Source: Sabellastarte sp. h YS-2021
Lineage: Eukaryota; Annelida; Polychaeta; Sabellida; Sabellidae
Direction of reading: 5' to 3'
Assembly: GCA_964017235.1 (NCBI GenBank)
Contig: OZ024929.1
Span: 112,081,793 to 112,145,792, forward strand
Length of the DNA: 64,000 nucleotides
The notes beneath the pieces were generated by a model. The model was not told the DNA's origin. It made no database searches and was given only the letters and a program-made list of their open reading frames with translations. This document shows positions 1 to 8,857 of this stretch, piece after piece (position 1 is the stretch's first letter; each line of letters opens with the position of its first letter). Both the position numbers and the translations under genes were made by a program.

Positions 1-150
1 GCAATCGAGCTCTCCAAGAACGCAAGCACTACATTCACATTCAACTTGTGCAGCTCCACCTTCATGGATGGATGCAGAAGGCGAGGAAGACCTTGAACAT
101 TGCTGTGTAGACTGCTTGGGTTTTAAGCCTAAACGCCTTGCTTAGCTTGG
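1..150 (-). pseudogene. tyrosine recombinase N-terminal fragment (copy A)
   Basis: Reverse-strand translation below position 136 reads AFRLKTQAVYTAMFKVFLAF, which matches the start of the copy F recombinase (AFRPKTRQAYFRMFKVFLVF). This is the SAM-like core-binding domain. The catalytic domain would lie left of the window. A frame change follows after about 20 residues, so it is probably non-functional. Confidence 0.6.
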
Positions 151-274
151 TTGAGACTTTTGTCACCAGAGGTCACATCACACGACTGTCTGAATCAAAG
201 TATAGCATATTTTATGTACAACTTGAATCACACCTAAACATTATAACATGAATGGCGTATGTAAATTCATATCA

Positions 275-652
275 TTACAACTCAGGATCTAATTGCAACA
301 TATCTATGGAAACTGGACACCACACAGGATTAGTGACAGCAGCTCTGAGGAGGGACCAGTCCTGCTCGGATCCTGCCCATCTAGACAGACAATCTGCTAT
401 TTTGTTGTTTTCACCTCTGATATGGACATATTGTACATCTATGTCATATATTGAAGCCAGGTACCAGACATTTCTGGCCCATGCCGCTAGGTATGGATCC
501 CTAGTTTTTCCTGTGTTGAGAACTGTAACTACTGCCTGATTATCACACCTGATGAGTATTTTGCTTTTTTGCCAAAAATTCTTGAAAATTTTAAGGGCTA
601 GAAAGATGTTAACCATCTCCAGGTGGACTATTGAGTAGTTGCCATAACCCAA
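275..652 (-). pseudogene. pol RNase H C-terminal fragment (copy A)
   Basis: About 125 residues of the RNase H domain that follows RT in YR retroelements. Visible motifs are HLEMVN (catalytic Glu), RCDNQAVV (catalytic Asp) and KIADCLSRW (last catalytic Asp), ending in the family's C-terminal IDMLQLDPEL. The first catalytic Asp lies in the neighbouring fragment at 674-955, separated by a stop or frameshift near 660. Best match in the window is copy F (48329-48613). It is a fragment of a dead copy, not a free-standing gene. Confidence 0.8.
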
Positions 653-673
653 CTGCAGGGGAAGATCATATAC

Positions 674-1022
674 TCAGTGGTTCCAACGCCCACCTATACC
701 AGTCAAACATGCATCTAGATCCAGTACTGAGTCCACATTCTTGTGCTGATAAAGTGAGATACAATTATACAATGGCAGAAATTTTTCAAACCATTTAAGA
801 TCCTTCTTAAAGTCCTGACTTAATTGGATTCTTTGCGTCACATGAGCTTGATGCAACGTCATCAACATCCTATTCAGGAATATGCCCGCTGGTTTGAAAC
901 ATTTGTGTACAAATAAAAGCAATCCTAATAGGGAATGTAGTTGTAGTTGCCACAATAATTCTTAATTTTTCCAGTGACGTACTGTGTCAAGGATTTGCTT
1001 TAATTTGGTGGGACGGATTTGA
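674..1022 (-). pseudogene. pol RT thumb/connection and start of RNase H (copy A)
   Basis: The frame contains the segment FVHKCFKPAGIFLNRML, conserved in all pol copies here as (Y/F)IHKCVKPARxFLNRML, then the hydrophobic KDLKWFEKFLPLYN block and LDACLTGIGGRW with the first RNase H catalytic Asp. Upstream, at about 960-1022, a broken frame still reads PTKLKQILDTVRHW, the RT segment just before it in intact copies. Gag sequence begins immediately above 1025, so this is the 3' side of the internal deletion. Confidence 0.75.
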
Positions 1023-1746
1023 ATCATGCGCAGCCTTCACCCCTTGCCACGAAAAATCAGTGGCGTCTTCCCATTAAACCCGCCATATATGAGATCATGA
1101 TGTCTTTCTTTTTGGATGAATTTTATATTTCAACAAAAACCCTGAACCCACTGTGTGAGCGAGAGTTGATCATACTGACCCTTTGCCTGTTTACACCCCC
1201 CAGAATGGCCTCATGGGGCCATGACACTTTTTTTACATGCACCTCAACATTCCCACTCCTTTTTGACTTAATTTTGACACTTTCATCACCTTGCTTATTA
1301 GTAGCTCCTTCTAAGTCCCTAATCATCTTATCAATTTTCTGTTGTAAGTTCTATGATCTCAAATATTGTAAGCTTGGGGTCTCACTCTCATCTGATGATG
1401 AATCTGAAGACGACTGCATTCTACTTGTACTCTTACTAGCTACTTGAGAAAAGGTATCTGTACTTAACTTTCCCTTAGTCCTTTTGTGATGCTTCTCCTC
1501 TTCAGCCATCCTGTTCTCTACTCTGTCCAGTCGTTGGTTGACCTTCTGCAGCTGCTGTAATATCTGTTCCTGGATCAGCTCTCCGTTCATGGAATCAGTA
1601 GAGGGGGAACTCATCTTAACGGCAGCATCTCGAGAAAGTCCCGACCCTTCAATATCACTACTTTCTTGGTTTATATATCTGCATTTCTTCCCAGTAGGTG
1701 GGCTATTCCTCTTTACACACAGTTTCAACCTCTTTGGTTGAGGCAT
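1023..1746 (-). pseudogene. gag, N-terminal and middle parts (copy A)
   Basis: The start is MPQPKR at 1746. The N-terminus keeps the PPTGKKC motif that closes an N-terminal zinc-finger-like motif in copies C, E and F, but the first Cys and the His are substituted. A heptad-like segment (QILQQLQKVNQRLDRVENRM) suggests a short coiled coil. After a frame break the capsid-like block VSWPHEAILGGVNRQRV follows, then broken-frame matches to the QWVQGF and YMxDLM blocks. Similarity stops near 1025, where RT sequence begins. The C-terminal zinc fingers are deleted. Confidence 0.75.
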
Positions 1747-1907
1747 TTTATCTTGTCATAAAATTAATTTGATTGTGTTCAATAGTTCCTGAATAACACA
1801 AGAACTCACACAGAGTGAACTCTTTGGCGAATTCAGGCTTCTTAAATCCCAGAATTTAATACTAATATCAATTTCTGGCCAGTAATGGCTTTGCACAAGC
1901 GATAACA

Positions 1908-2052
1908 GGTTAGACCATCCCTTTAACGCCAAATTAAAAAGCCTGAGGTCGAAAAGATGACCACTCTGTAGCTCTCGATGACAGTTCACAGTAACTTCAC
2001 AGAATCCTTCAATAGCAGCAATAAGACATGTTAACCAAATGACCGTCCATTT
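1908..2052 (-). promoter_or_regulatory. conserved 5' leader boxes of copy A
   Basis: Two short boxes upstream of gag are shared with copies C and F. On the sense strand they read GGACGGTCATTT (2041-2052) and GGGATGGTCTAACC (1908-1921). In copy C they are at 15981-15992 and 15814-15827, in copy F at 44581-44595 and 44745-44758. TCATTT fits the metazoan initiator consensus and a TATA-like run lies just upstream, so a promoter role is plausible but inferred. Confidence 0.4.
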
Positions 2053-2580
2053 ATTTACATATATACACTTTAAAACCCCTAAAATCACAAGTAAAAAGCT
2101 GAAAAATTAAAATCAAAATCAATCTCTGTCATGTCTCCCAACAGTTCTAAATTCAAACTGTGTGTTTTAACCACCCGAGTCCCAATTTATTAGCCTTTTG
2201 ACCAATGAATTCTAGTTGTTATTAGCATCACCCTAACAACGCCCAGAGGTGCATTAGCAAGTAAGAGTAGCAACCAGAACCTCCCCCCTTTTGGTGTTAA
2301 CCTCTAACCAATATGAAAGCTACTAGCCCTAGTCACCATGGTGAATGGAATTCCTATCTCTTGTAATTTCACGGTCAATGACCATTGACCCTAACCATGA
2401 ACTTTGAACCCACATTCAGCCAACCCCAGTCTTTGAATCCCTGGAAACCACTGAAGGTCAGTGATATCAATAATAGATCAAACTAGCCTGGTATCCTAAC
2501 CCCTAAATACACCTCTTGGGGGTAGGACTGACCACCGGGATGCCTGGACACTCCAATCGACGGACACAGTGCCTATATAT
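2053..2580. other. non-coding; distal leader of copy A and unassigned DNA
   Basis: No coding sequence seen. The part up to about 2300 resembles the copy F leader (the TTTTAAAGTGTA stretch). Several TGACC/GGTCA hexamer-like motifs lie at 2372-2400. At 2515-2555 a plus-strand segment, GGTAGGACTGACCACC, resembles the B/A repeat junction of the YR elements and the sequence at 16249. Confidence 0.3.
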
Positions 2581-2850
2581 GTAACACTGGTGTACAAGTT
2601 CCTACACAGTGGTTATCCAAAATACTTTGCACCTTTCCTTAAACAGAGACATAGTGTTTATAACACACATAAAAGCCAAGCTGATGGTGTGTTCCTTGAG
2701 GTCCCACACTTTGCCACTTGAGTGTATTAGTCTACTAAGCATTTTAGCCGCAGATTTGCTTATGATGCTCCAAAGATTTGGAAGCAAGATTTCTCTACAT
2801 GTTCATGCTATGTTTCAAGTCACGGTTAAAGTAATAGCCAGAGATGTATG
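2581..2850 (+). pseudogene. LINE ORF2 C-terminal remnant
   Basis: Plus-strand translation in the frame starting at 2581 reads through LHSGYPKYFAPFLKQRHSVY and, after in-frame stops, FSRRFAYDAPKIW. This is the tail seen at the C-terminus of many non-LTR retrotransposon ORF2 proteins (G-x-P-x-Y...R.FAxxAPKxWN). A frame change then gives the SLHVHAMFQVTVK stretch expected at the very end. Stops and the frameshift show it is dead. Assignment to CR1/Rex1-like LINEs is inference. Confidence 0.6.
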
Positions 2851-3546
2851 ACAAGGGATTAAGTTTTAAAATGCTTCTGAAACTATATTTTTGACGTTTC
2901 TAGAAACACAGTGGCTTAGTCTTTGTTAGGAAACAAAAGGAAAACAAATCGCAAGAACACACTTGGGTAGAAAAAGGTATCTTCAAATTTCAATTAATCA
3001 TCATGGAAATAATTGCAGTGTATATTTTTAGTGTGATAACACATAGGTTATTAATGACAGTCTTTCAAGTATCAGTGTTTCAGCTGGAACTTATAGAGAC
3101 GAAACTGCTTGACATGACTATACCCTTCTTTGGAAATGTACTGCAAAATACTAAGACCTCTAAAGTGTTTGTTCCTGATTAAATGAATCCTCTGTAACAC
3201 ATAACCAGTGAATAAATCAAAACCTGAAACTTCTCTTGGGATAATGTAGCATTTCAACAACATATGAAGATTTTGATTTACATACTCTCTGTGACTCATT
3301 GTATGTCAGAAATATTCTGCTTTCTCAGCATAAACCATGGAATAGAGGAGTTTCATGGATATGTTTCCCTTCAGATTTATGGTTAAACCAATAATATGAC
3401 ATTCTTTGCAAGTGTAAGCAGTGTCAAATAATTTGTCATATATATGAAAGGTCTCTTCAAAATCTTAGACTTAAACCGGCTATATTATTATGTAAAAGTT
3501 AAGCCTAAGGCTTGGCTAAGGCCTTTCATGAATACGACCCTACCTT
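2851..3546. other. unassigned non-coding stretch
   Basis: No recognised gene. A 75-codon minus-strand frame at 3072-3299 matches nothing I know. At about 3495-3540 there is a sequence resembling the end of a DNA-transposon TIR (reverse strand TCGTATTCATGAAAGGCCTT), but no partner end was found. Confidence 0.3.
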
Positions 3547-3564
3547 GATCAGCACGGCCTCTAA
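3547..3564 (+). repeat. short A1-like terminal repeat of copy B
   Basis: GATCAGCACGGCCT at the inferred left end matches GATCAGCATGGCTT at 8840, between the two B repeats, with two differences. It is very short compared with the A repeats of copies E (166 bp) and F (251 bp), so the assignment is tentative. Confidence 0.4.
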
Positions 3565-3779
3565 AGGGGGGGCCTGCTGGGTCAGTTTATGGTCTACCTT
3601 AAATTCTTAGGTATTTCATTAACACCTTACCTGTTGTTTACATAACAACCAATCAGATTCAATTGGGGTTCTAATTCATAGCCCCAGAAACTTGGGGCCA
3701 TTTTGAATTAAGATTTTGAAGAGTAAACAAGTGATCTGAAGAAATTTATTTATTTTCTACGTTTTAGTGTTTTACAACA

Positions 3780-4976
3780 TTGGATATGCCAGCACATCGT
3801 AAGAAGTCCCCTGCTACTGAGGGGAAGAGGAAAACAAGGGCTTCTGATAAAGCCAGAACTTCACCCAGGAAAACGAAGAAATCTAAAGCAGCGTCGTTAA
3901 ATGACGGTTCTTATTTACAGTTACCAGATCAACAGGCGTCAGTAAGTACTGTCACTTCCTCAGCTCACTCACAGATATCTGCGTCGACTGGCCAGGTTAC
4001 TATTGACATGTTGAACAAACTTGACGCTTCCAACCAGGAGCTAACAAGAAGAATGGACAGGTTTGAGCGCGGTAGCGTCAGTTCCACACCCCTGACTTCA
4101 CCCACCATTCCTCCGAGAAGTCATACACAGGTGGCCAGCACCCAGCATTCAGTGTCTACTGCTCCACCATTACATCAACCCAGTTCCGTTAGACTCGCCA
4201 CGACGAATACCGAGGGCCACGGTTCTAGTACGGTATACACACGACCTCCAGCGGCAGTGAATCAGGCCAGAGATGCAGTAGTGCCCAATGTGGATGTGTT
4301 GAGATCAGTTCCCAGTATCTCTACTGCAGTTTCACAGCTGTTAGCGAATTATGAGCAGCAAGCAGACAGAGAGGTTCTTCAAGGTAAGAGCACTGTTATT
4401 AGAAAGAAATCTGGCAGGTACAACACAACTGATACGACATCCTTAGGGCCCCAGTTTCGCTGGCCCAATGAGGGGCTGGTTTCTGCATCACACCTCAGAA
4501 AACCCGCGTATGACGATTTAACTCTAGCACAATGGGTATCTGGTCAACTAGCTAACATTTTATTAATTGAGGACCACACATTGTCCAGGAATATGTTAAC
4601 CCAGATGGCAGCATCAATGAAGGATGCCGTGTCCCTTCCGTGGCCTGCCGTGAGGTCAGCTTGGGCTGTCTCAATGACCGACATCGAGGAGGGAAGGTTG
4701 AGCTGGGCTGACAGCATGCAGTGGTCGATAAACAGAATTAGCAACTCGCAGTTAGCTATGCATAACACACAATCCGTGGCAGCATCGGGAGCTAAGGTCA
4801 GGATCTGTCGCTACTTCAACGAGGGCACGTGTACCAGTGAAACGCATCATGGGGCCTACAAGCATTACTGTAGCCATTGTTACAAACAGGGACGTTCGTT
4901 AGGACACACAGAACTTAAATGTTTCCACCGCAGTTCTACTGGTTACCAGGATCAGAGATCTGTGACAGCAAAATAG
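3780..4976 (+). CDS. gag-like protein (copy B), 398 aa
   Basis: Putative particle protein of the YR retrotransposon. The N-terminus (residues about 5-40) is Lys/Arg-rich, followed by a Ser/Thr/Pro/Gln-rich linker. Residues about 225-325 form the block conserved in all gags here: a WPNE motif, YDDLTLAQWVSGQ, then DAVSLPWPAVRSAWA and a Trp-containing helix. The C-terminus carries two Cys/His clusters: C343-x7-C351 with H356/H357, and C364-x2-C367-x8-H376-x4-C381, a retroviral-knuckle-like CCHC with a longer spacer. It lacks the N-terminal PPTGKKC finger of copies C, E and F. It ends in UAG, and the same frame then stays open into pol. The ATG at 3780 is the first in the frame after the leader. 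Confidence 0.85.
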   Translation: MDMPAHRKKSPATEGKRKTRASDKARTSPRKTKKSKAASLNDGSYLQLPDQQASVSTVTSSAHSQISASTGQVTIDMLNKLDASNQELTRRMDRFERGSVSSTPLTSPTIPPRSHTQVASTQHSVSTAPPLHQPSSVRLATTNTEGHGSSTVYTRPPAAVNQARDAVVPNVDVLRSVPSISTAVSQLLANYEQQADREVLQGKSTVIRKKSGRYNTTDTTSLGPQFRWPNEGLVSASHLRKPAYDDLTLAQWVSGQLANILLIEDHTLSRNMLTQMAASMKDAVSLPWPAVRSAWAVSMTDIEEGRLSWADSMQWSINRISNSQLAMHNTQSVAASGAKVRICRYFNEGTCTSETHHGAYKHYCSHCYKQGRSLGHTELKCFHRSSTGYQDQRSVTAK

Positions 4977-5012
4977 GGCTTTGGTCGACCCCTGAATCAC
5001 CCTCGGGCAATG
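4971..5012 (+). promoter_or_regulatory. in-frame UAG between gag and pol; possible readthrough site
   Basis: Gag ends AAA TAG GGC. The eleven codons after the stop contain no other stop and run in the same frame directly into the pol ATG at 5010. Copy D also has gag and the following pol reading frame in register across a UAG (19903-19905). Stop-codon readthrough is used by gammaretroviruses to link gag and pol. Here it is inference; re-initiation at the 5010 ATG is the alternative. Confidence 0.45.
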
Positions 5013-7715
5013 TCGCAAGGTTCGAACCCAGGGATTCCTGAAAAGACAGACAATCAGCATGTAATTTTGAATACTATAAATCAGAAGGACACTAATGACA
5101 TTATAAATGTGTTAAACTTTGAGAACTGTAACATTATGGACAGAACTTTCATGAACAGTAATAATGTGAATAGTATGAGCAATGAAAATGGCTATTGTGT
5201 TGGTGGTGTACATGTACCTAACTCTTTGTTTTATTATCACTATTATATGGCCCCTGGGTGCGAATATTACCCCCAGGGCTATGCCATGCATCATGATAAC
5301 AATGTCACTATATTGCTTTATGATAAACAGAGTAACCATACCCACACTGCGGTTATGTATGATGAGATTGATCATGATGGATTAGCAAGGCATCATGACC
5401 ACACAGATAGTTACGATGTATGTGACAGCAAAGAATGCATCATGAGTTTCACCAACTATTGTTACTATGTAAATGATCAATGGGCTAAGGTGGTTTACAT
5501 TCATAGCCAGTCTGATGACAGAATCAGAGGTTATTATTTGTATACACAATCTAATGATGGTGGTTGGCATACTCTGACTCCTTATATAGGGCATATAGAT
5601 GGCATGCTACAGGTTATTAAGACTGTCACCATTCACACGGTAGCTGTAAATAATAATAACTGTGGTCCTCAGGCCAATAATTGCAGTAGTCCTAGTATTG
5701 CCTATAATAATTACTGTCAAGATGATGCAGCTTACAAAAAATATGGCTGCAGCTATACAGATCATATCACTGATATCATTGATATGTTAATTCAAGATAC
5801 GGATATAGATGGTGAGGGTTGTAATACAAATCAATTAGGCATTGATATGAAAATTTCACAAGCTAGTGACGACCCTTACCAGGCTATATCCTCGACTAAA
5901 CTCACCGATCACGTACATCGTACAATGGATGGGGAGTGGCGTTCGGATGATAGAACAGCAACTGATTTCAATTATCAGAACAAGAAAATCGGATTTTTAA
6001 ATCTCGAAGCTACTGACTTTTCATTTGTGGGCCTAGATAGGGAACCTACCAAAATCGATTCTATTGATAAGCTATTGAACATTGCAGATACCATCATAAA
6101 TACAGGTGTTCCAAATTACAGGATGGCGAGAATACCAATCGAATCAGGCCTCAATATAGAAGCGTGGGAACATTACCTGCAAGATTATGCGGATAAACGC
6201 GTCCTCCAGTATATAAAATTTGGTTATCCATTGTCGCTGGAGAAGGCACATGAATTATCCAATAAAACAGTAATTAACCATTATTCTGCAACACAATATC
6301 CTAGCCAGGTGCAAGAATACCTGGACAAAGAGAAAGCATTAGGGGCTTTATTAGGCCCGGTAAACAATATAGAACACGACCACTATCATTGTTCACCTTT
6401 GTTAACTAGACCAAAAGATGCAGACAAGAGGCGTGTAATATTAAATCTCTCGTACCCTTATGGCCAGTCAGTTAACAGCCATGTAAACAAAGAGAAATTC
6501 GATTCAAGCACGTTCTCATTAAAATTTCCCAATATTGACAATATAACACAAGACATCATAGATGCGAAAGGTGACGTCGTATTATTTAAAGTAGATGTAG
6601 CCCGTGCTTTCCGCAACCTTAGGGTTGATCCGGCTGATGCTCTTAAGCTGGGAATTCACTGGCGTGACGCATTCTATATTGATCTAGCGATCGCGTTCGG
6701 ATGGACGCACGGTTCTGGATCGTTCCAGCTTTTATCCGATGCTATAGCTCACATTGTGGCCAAGCGGGGACTTAAGTTACATTGCTACATTGATGATTAC
6801 ATTGTGGTCACCTCAAGGTCTAAAGCTGAAAAGCAATTCACACTCTTGTGCGACCTACTTGATGAACTGGGTTTGCCTTTAAACAAGGACAAGCTAACCC
6901 CTCCCACGAAACGTATCACATGCTTGGGTATTGATATTGATGTGGACAATAACACCATGAGTATTGCTCAGGACAAGGTCAAGGACATTCATACAGAATG
7001 TCTGGCGGTCAGTAACAAGACTTTTCTGACTAAACAAGCATTCCAATCCTTATTAGGTAAACTCATATATATACAGAAATGTGTTAAACCTTCTAGGGTT
7101 TTCATTAACAGAATCTTGGACCTTTTCCGTACTAATGCTCATCTTAGGAAGATACGGTTGACCCCTGATTTTCATAAAGATCTTCAATGGTTTATAGCCT
7201 TTTTACCATCTTTTAACGGCATTTCTTACATTAAGAAGTCAAAGGTGGATGATAACCAATCACTCTTCCTAGATGCTTGTTTAACAGGTATGGGAGCAGT
7301 ATGGCGCGACCGAGTATACGCCACACCCATACATAATTTCCCTGACCTTAAACTCACAATTGTTCACTATGAAATGTTGAACATAGTGATAGCTTTACGA
7401 ACTTGGGGTAGCTTCTGGCAACATGGCTCGATATCCATCAGATGTGATAACCTTGCAGTGGTTCAGGTGGTCAAGACCGGTAAAACCAGAGACAGCTTTC
7501 TGGCCCTTTGCATTAGGAATATATGGTTTCTTACAGCAACGTATGACATAGACCTTATAATTACTCATATCCCAGGAACAGGCAACAAGATAGCAGATAC
7601 TCTTTCTAGGTTATATTCAGACAAGCCAGTGAATTCAGATACTTTATGTGACCTCGAAAAGAACTACATATGGGATACAATACCTCCACACTACTTTGAC
7701 CTTGATCCTTTGTAA
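5010..7715 (+). CDS. pol: reverse transcriptase-RNase H (copy B), 901 aa
   Basis: Polymerase of the YR retrotransposon. Residues 1 to about 320 form a His/Tyr/Asn/Asp-rich region of unknown function. From about 375 comes the conserved pre-RT block (RIPIESGLN, AWEHYL, FGYPLS). RT follows: RRVILNLSYP, motif A FKVDVARAF with D529, SGSFQLLSDA, and the catalytic box Y593-I-D595-D596-Y597, then CLGIDID. The thumb region includes KCVKPSRVFINRIL. RNase H has its four expected acidic residues: D755 (LDACLTG), E788 (YEMLN), D813 (CDNLAV) and D863 (IADTLSR). No methyltransferase or integrase domain is visible. It lies 33 nt after gag in the same frame and 29 nt before the recombinase. Uninterrupted, so potentially active. 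Confidence 0.92.
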   Translation: MSQGSNPGIPEKTDNQHVILNTINQKDTNDIINVLNFENCNIMDRTFMNSNNVNSMSNENGYCVGGVHVPNSLFYYHYYMAPGCEYYPQGYAMHHDNNVTILLYDKQSNHTHTAVMYDEIDHDGLARHHDHTDSYDVCDSKECIMSFTNYCYYVNDQWAKVVYIHSQSDDRIRGYYLYTQSNDGGWHTLTPYIGHIDGMLQVIKTVTIHTVAVNNNNCGPQANNCSSPSIAYNNYCQDDAAYKKYGCSYTDHITDIIDMLIQDTDIDGEGCNTNQLGIDMKISQASDDPYQAISSTKLTDHVHRTMDGEWRSDDRTATDFNYQNKKIGFLNLEATDFSFVGLDREPTKIDSIDKLLNIADTIINTGVPNYRMARIPIESGLNIEAWEHYLQDYADKRVLQYIKFGYPLSLEKAHELSNKTVINHYSATQYPSQVQEYLDKEKALGALLGPVNNIEHDHYHCSPLLTRPKDADKRRVILNLSYPYGQSVNSHVNKEKFDSSTFSLKFPNIDNITQDIIDAKGDVVLFKVDVARAFRNLRVDPADALKLGIHWRDAFYIDLAIAFGWTHGSGSFQLLSDAIAHIVAKRGLKLHCYIDDYIVVTSRSKAEKQFTLLCDLLDELGLPLNKDKLTPPTKRITCLGIDIDVDNNTMSIAQDKVKDIHTECLAVSNKTFLTKQAFQSLLGKLIYIQKCVKPSRVFINRILDLFRTNAHLRKIRLTPDFHKDLQWFIAFLPSFNGISYIKKSKVDDNQSLFLDACLTGMGAVWRDRVYATPIHNFPDLKLTIVHYEMLNIVIALRTWGSFWQHGSISIRCDNLAVVQVVKTGKTRDSFLALCIRNIWFLTATYDIDLIITHIPGTGNKIADTLSRLYSDKPVNSDTLCDLEKNYIWDTIPPHYFDLDPL

Positions 7716-7744
7716 TTTCAGATCCTCACCTACCATCAACACCA

Positions 7745-8701
7745 TTGGTGAAATCTGCTTTGAACAGGACACAAGATGCATACAGGCCTTCTACAAAGAA
7801 CGCTCATAAGACACATCTTAGAACTTATTTGTCATTTACCATATTTATGTCTCTTCCACCAACTCCGTCTGTTCATTCATTATTAGCTTTTCTAGAATTC
7901 CTTCATGTGAATTCATTATCTCATAAAGTCATTCTTAACTACCTCTCATCTTTGAAACACTCAGCAACAAGGTTTCATTGGCCCCTGTCCCCTTTCACCA
8001 ATCATTTAGTTCGTGACTACTTGAGAAGCATATCTATCAATTCTCAGTTCGCACCTACCTCCAGGGGTGTCTTTGACTTGTCAACTATGGCTGCGATATC
8101 ACGAGCTTGTGAAATCCTGGACGACCCCCTCTTATTCAGAGCCATATTCTTAACAGCTTTCTTTGCCTTCTTCAGAATGTCCAACATGGCCCCTCACTCC
8201 AGGTTTAAGTTTGACCCTAATAAGCACATCCTTAGACAGGATGTTCTTTTCCATCAGCCTGGGGCTCATATATTGATGAAATGGACAAAAACCCTTCAGG
8301 ACAATAAATCACATCACTTTGTTCAAATACCAGCTTTACAGAACAAGGTCTTATGTCCAGTCAGGGCCATACAACAGCTACTAGCATCAAGGCACCTACC
8401 CCCTGCTTTTCCTTTGTTTGTTCACAAGGACCCCCCCTACCATCCCGTCATTGATACAACAATAAGACTTGGTCTCAGGAAAGTCCTATTACACATTGGT
8501 GTTCCACTTTTGGGCCATAGTTTTCATACCTTTAGGCGTTCTGGAGCGACCTTAGCCTATGATAATAACATTCAGCTCCAACACATAATGGCCCATGGTT
8601 TATGGAGGAGTGATGCAGTTTGGACCTATCTCCAGAACGCCTCCTTAGCTCCTTCGATTATACCCACAACTTTTGCGGGCATAATCCCACATAACCTTTA
8701 G
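7745..8701 (+). CDS. tyrosine recombinase (copy B), 318 aa
   Basis: Integrates the circular DNA of the element by site-specific-type recombination in place of a DDE integrase. The N-terminal half (about 1-110) is the SAM-like core-binding domain, starting near the RTQDAYRPSTKNAHKTHL stretch. The catalytic half has the full set: R144 (FFRMSNM), H261-x-x-R264 (HTFRRSGAT), H284/W287 (AHGLW) and nucleophile Y295 (WTYLQ). The frame starts with a non-ATG codon at 7745, so the true start may be downstream or translation may be coupled to pol, which ends 29 nt upstream. The protein is complete, and a 3' UTR with the B repeats follows. Confidence 0.9.
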   Translation: MVKSALNRTQDAYRPSTKNAHKTHLRTYLSFTIFMSLPPTPSVHSLLAFLEFLHVNSLSHKVILNYLSSLKHSATRFHWPLSPFTNHLVRDYLRSISINSQFAPTSRGVFDLSTMAAISRACEILDDPLLFRAIFLTAFFAFFRMSNMAPHSRFKFDPNKHILRQDVLFHQPGAHILMKWTKTLQDNKSHHFVQIPALQNKVLCPVRAIQQLLASRHLPPAFPLFVHKDPPYHPVIDTTIRLGLRKVLLHIGVPLLGHSFHTFRRSGATLAYDNNIQLQHIMAHGLWRSDAVWTYLQNASLAPSIIPTTFAGIIPHNL

Positions 8702-8787
8702 TTGGGCTTGGTGTTTTTAAAATCTTCCAATTTTATTGAAATCTTTTAAAACTTTGTCATTAACTATACTAACATGTAAATAAATTC

Positions 8788-8839
8788 CTCAAACCAGAAC
8801 TGACCTTCACTTGACCTTTCATTTGACCTAGGAAGCTGT
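8788..8839 (+). repeat. B1 repeat of copy B
   Basis: Near-identical (three mismatches in 52 bp) to 8858-8909. It contains three TGACCT hexamers (8801, 8812, 8824) and ends GGAAGCTGT, the terminal motif common to the YR elements here. A plain tandem duplication with a 70-bp period is the alternative reading. Confidence 0.6.
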
Positions 8840-8857
8840 GATCAGCATGGCTTGCTG
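8840..8857 (+). repeat. A2-like repeat of copy B
   Basis: An 18-bp spacer between the B repeats whose first 14 bases match the inferred left end of the element (3547) with two differences. Confidence 0.4.

Larger units (their letters stand above)
1..2300 (-). mobile_element. YR retrotransposon copy A, decayed, runs off the left edge
   Basis: Minus-strand remnant of a DIRS/Ngaro-type retroelement. Reading from high to low coordinates it shows a 5' leader with two conserved boxes, the N-terminal and middle parts of gag, an abrupt jump into the RT C-terminus, RNase H, and the first part of the tyrosine recombinase at the window edge. Compared with copies C and F, the zinc-finger part of gag, the pol N-terminus and the RT palm are missing, so an internal deletion of roughly 2-2.5 kb is inferred. 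The 5' boundary is estimated from leader similarity to copy F and is not defined by a repeat. Confidence 0.75.

Noticed and set aside
3072..3299. 75-codon minus-strand open frame
   Set aside because: No motif, no splice context and no homologue I recognise; length is within chance expectation.
5112..5594. Open frames on the opposite strand and other frames of the copy B pol N-terminus
   Set aside because: Shadows of the skewed codon composition of the pol frame.
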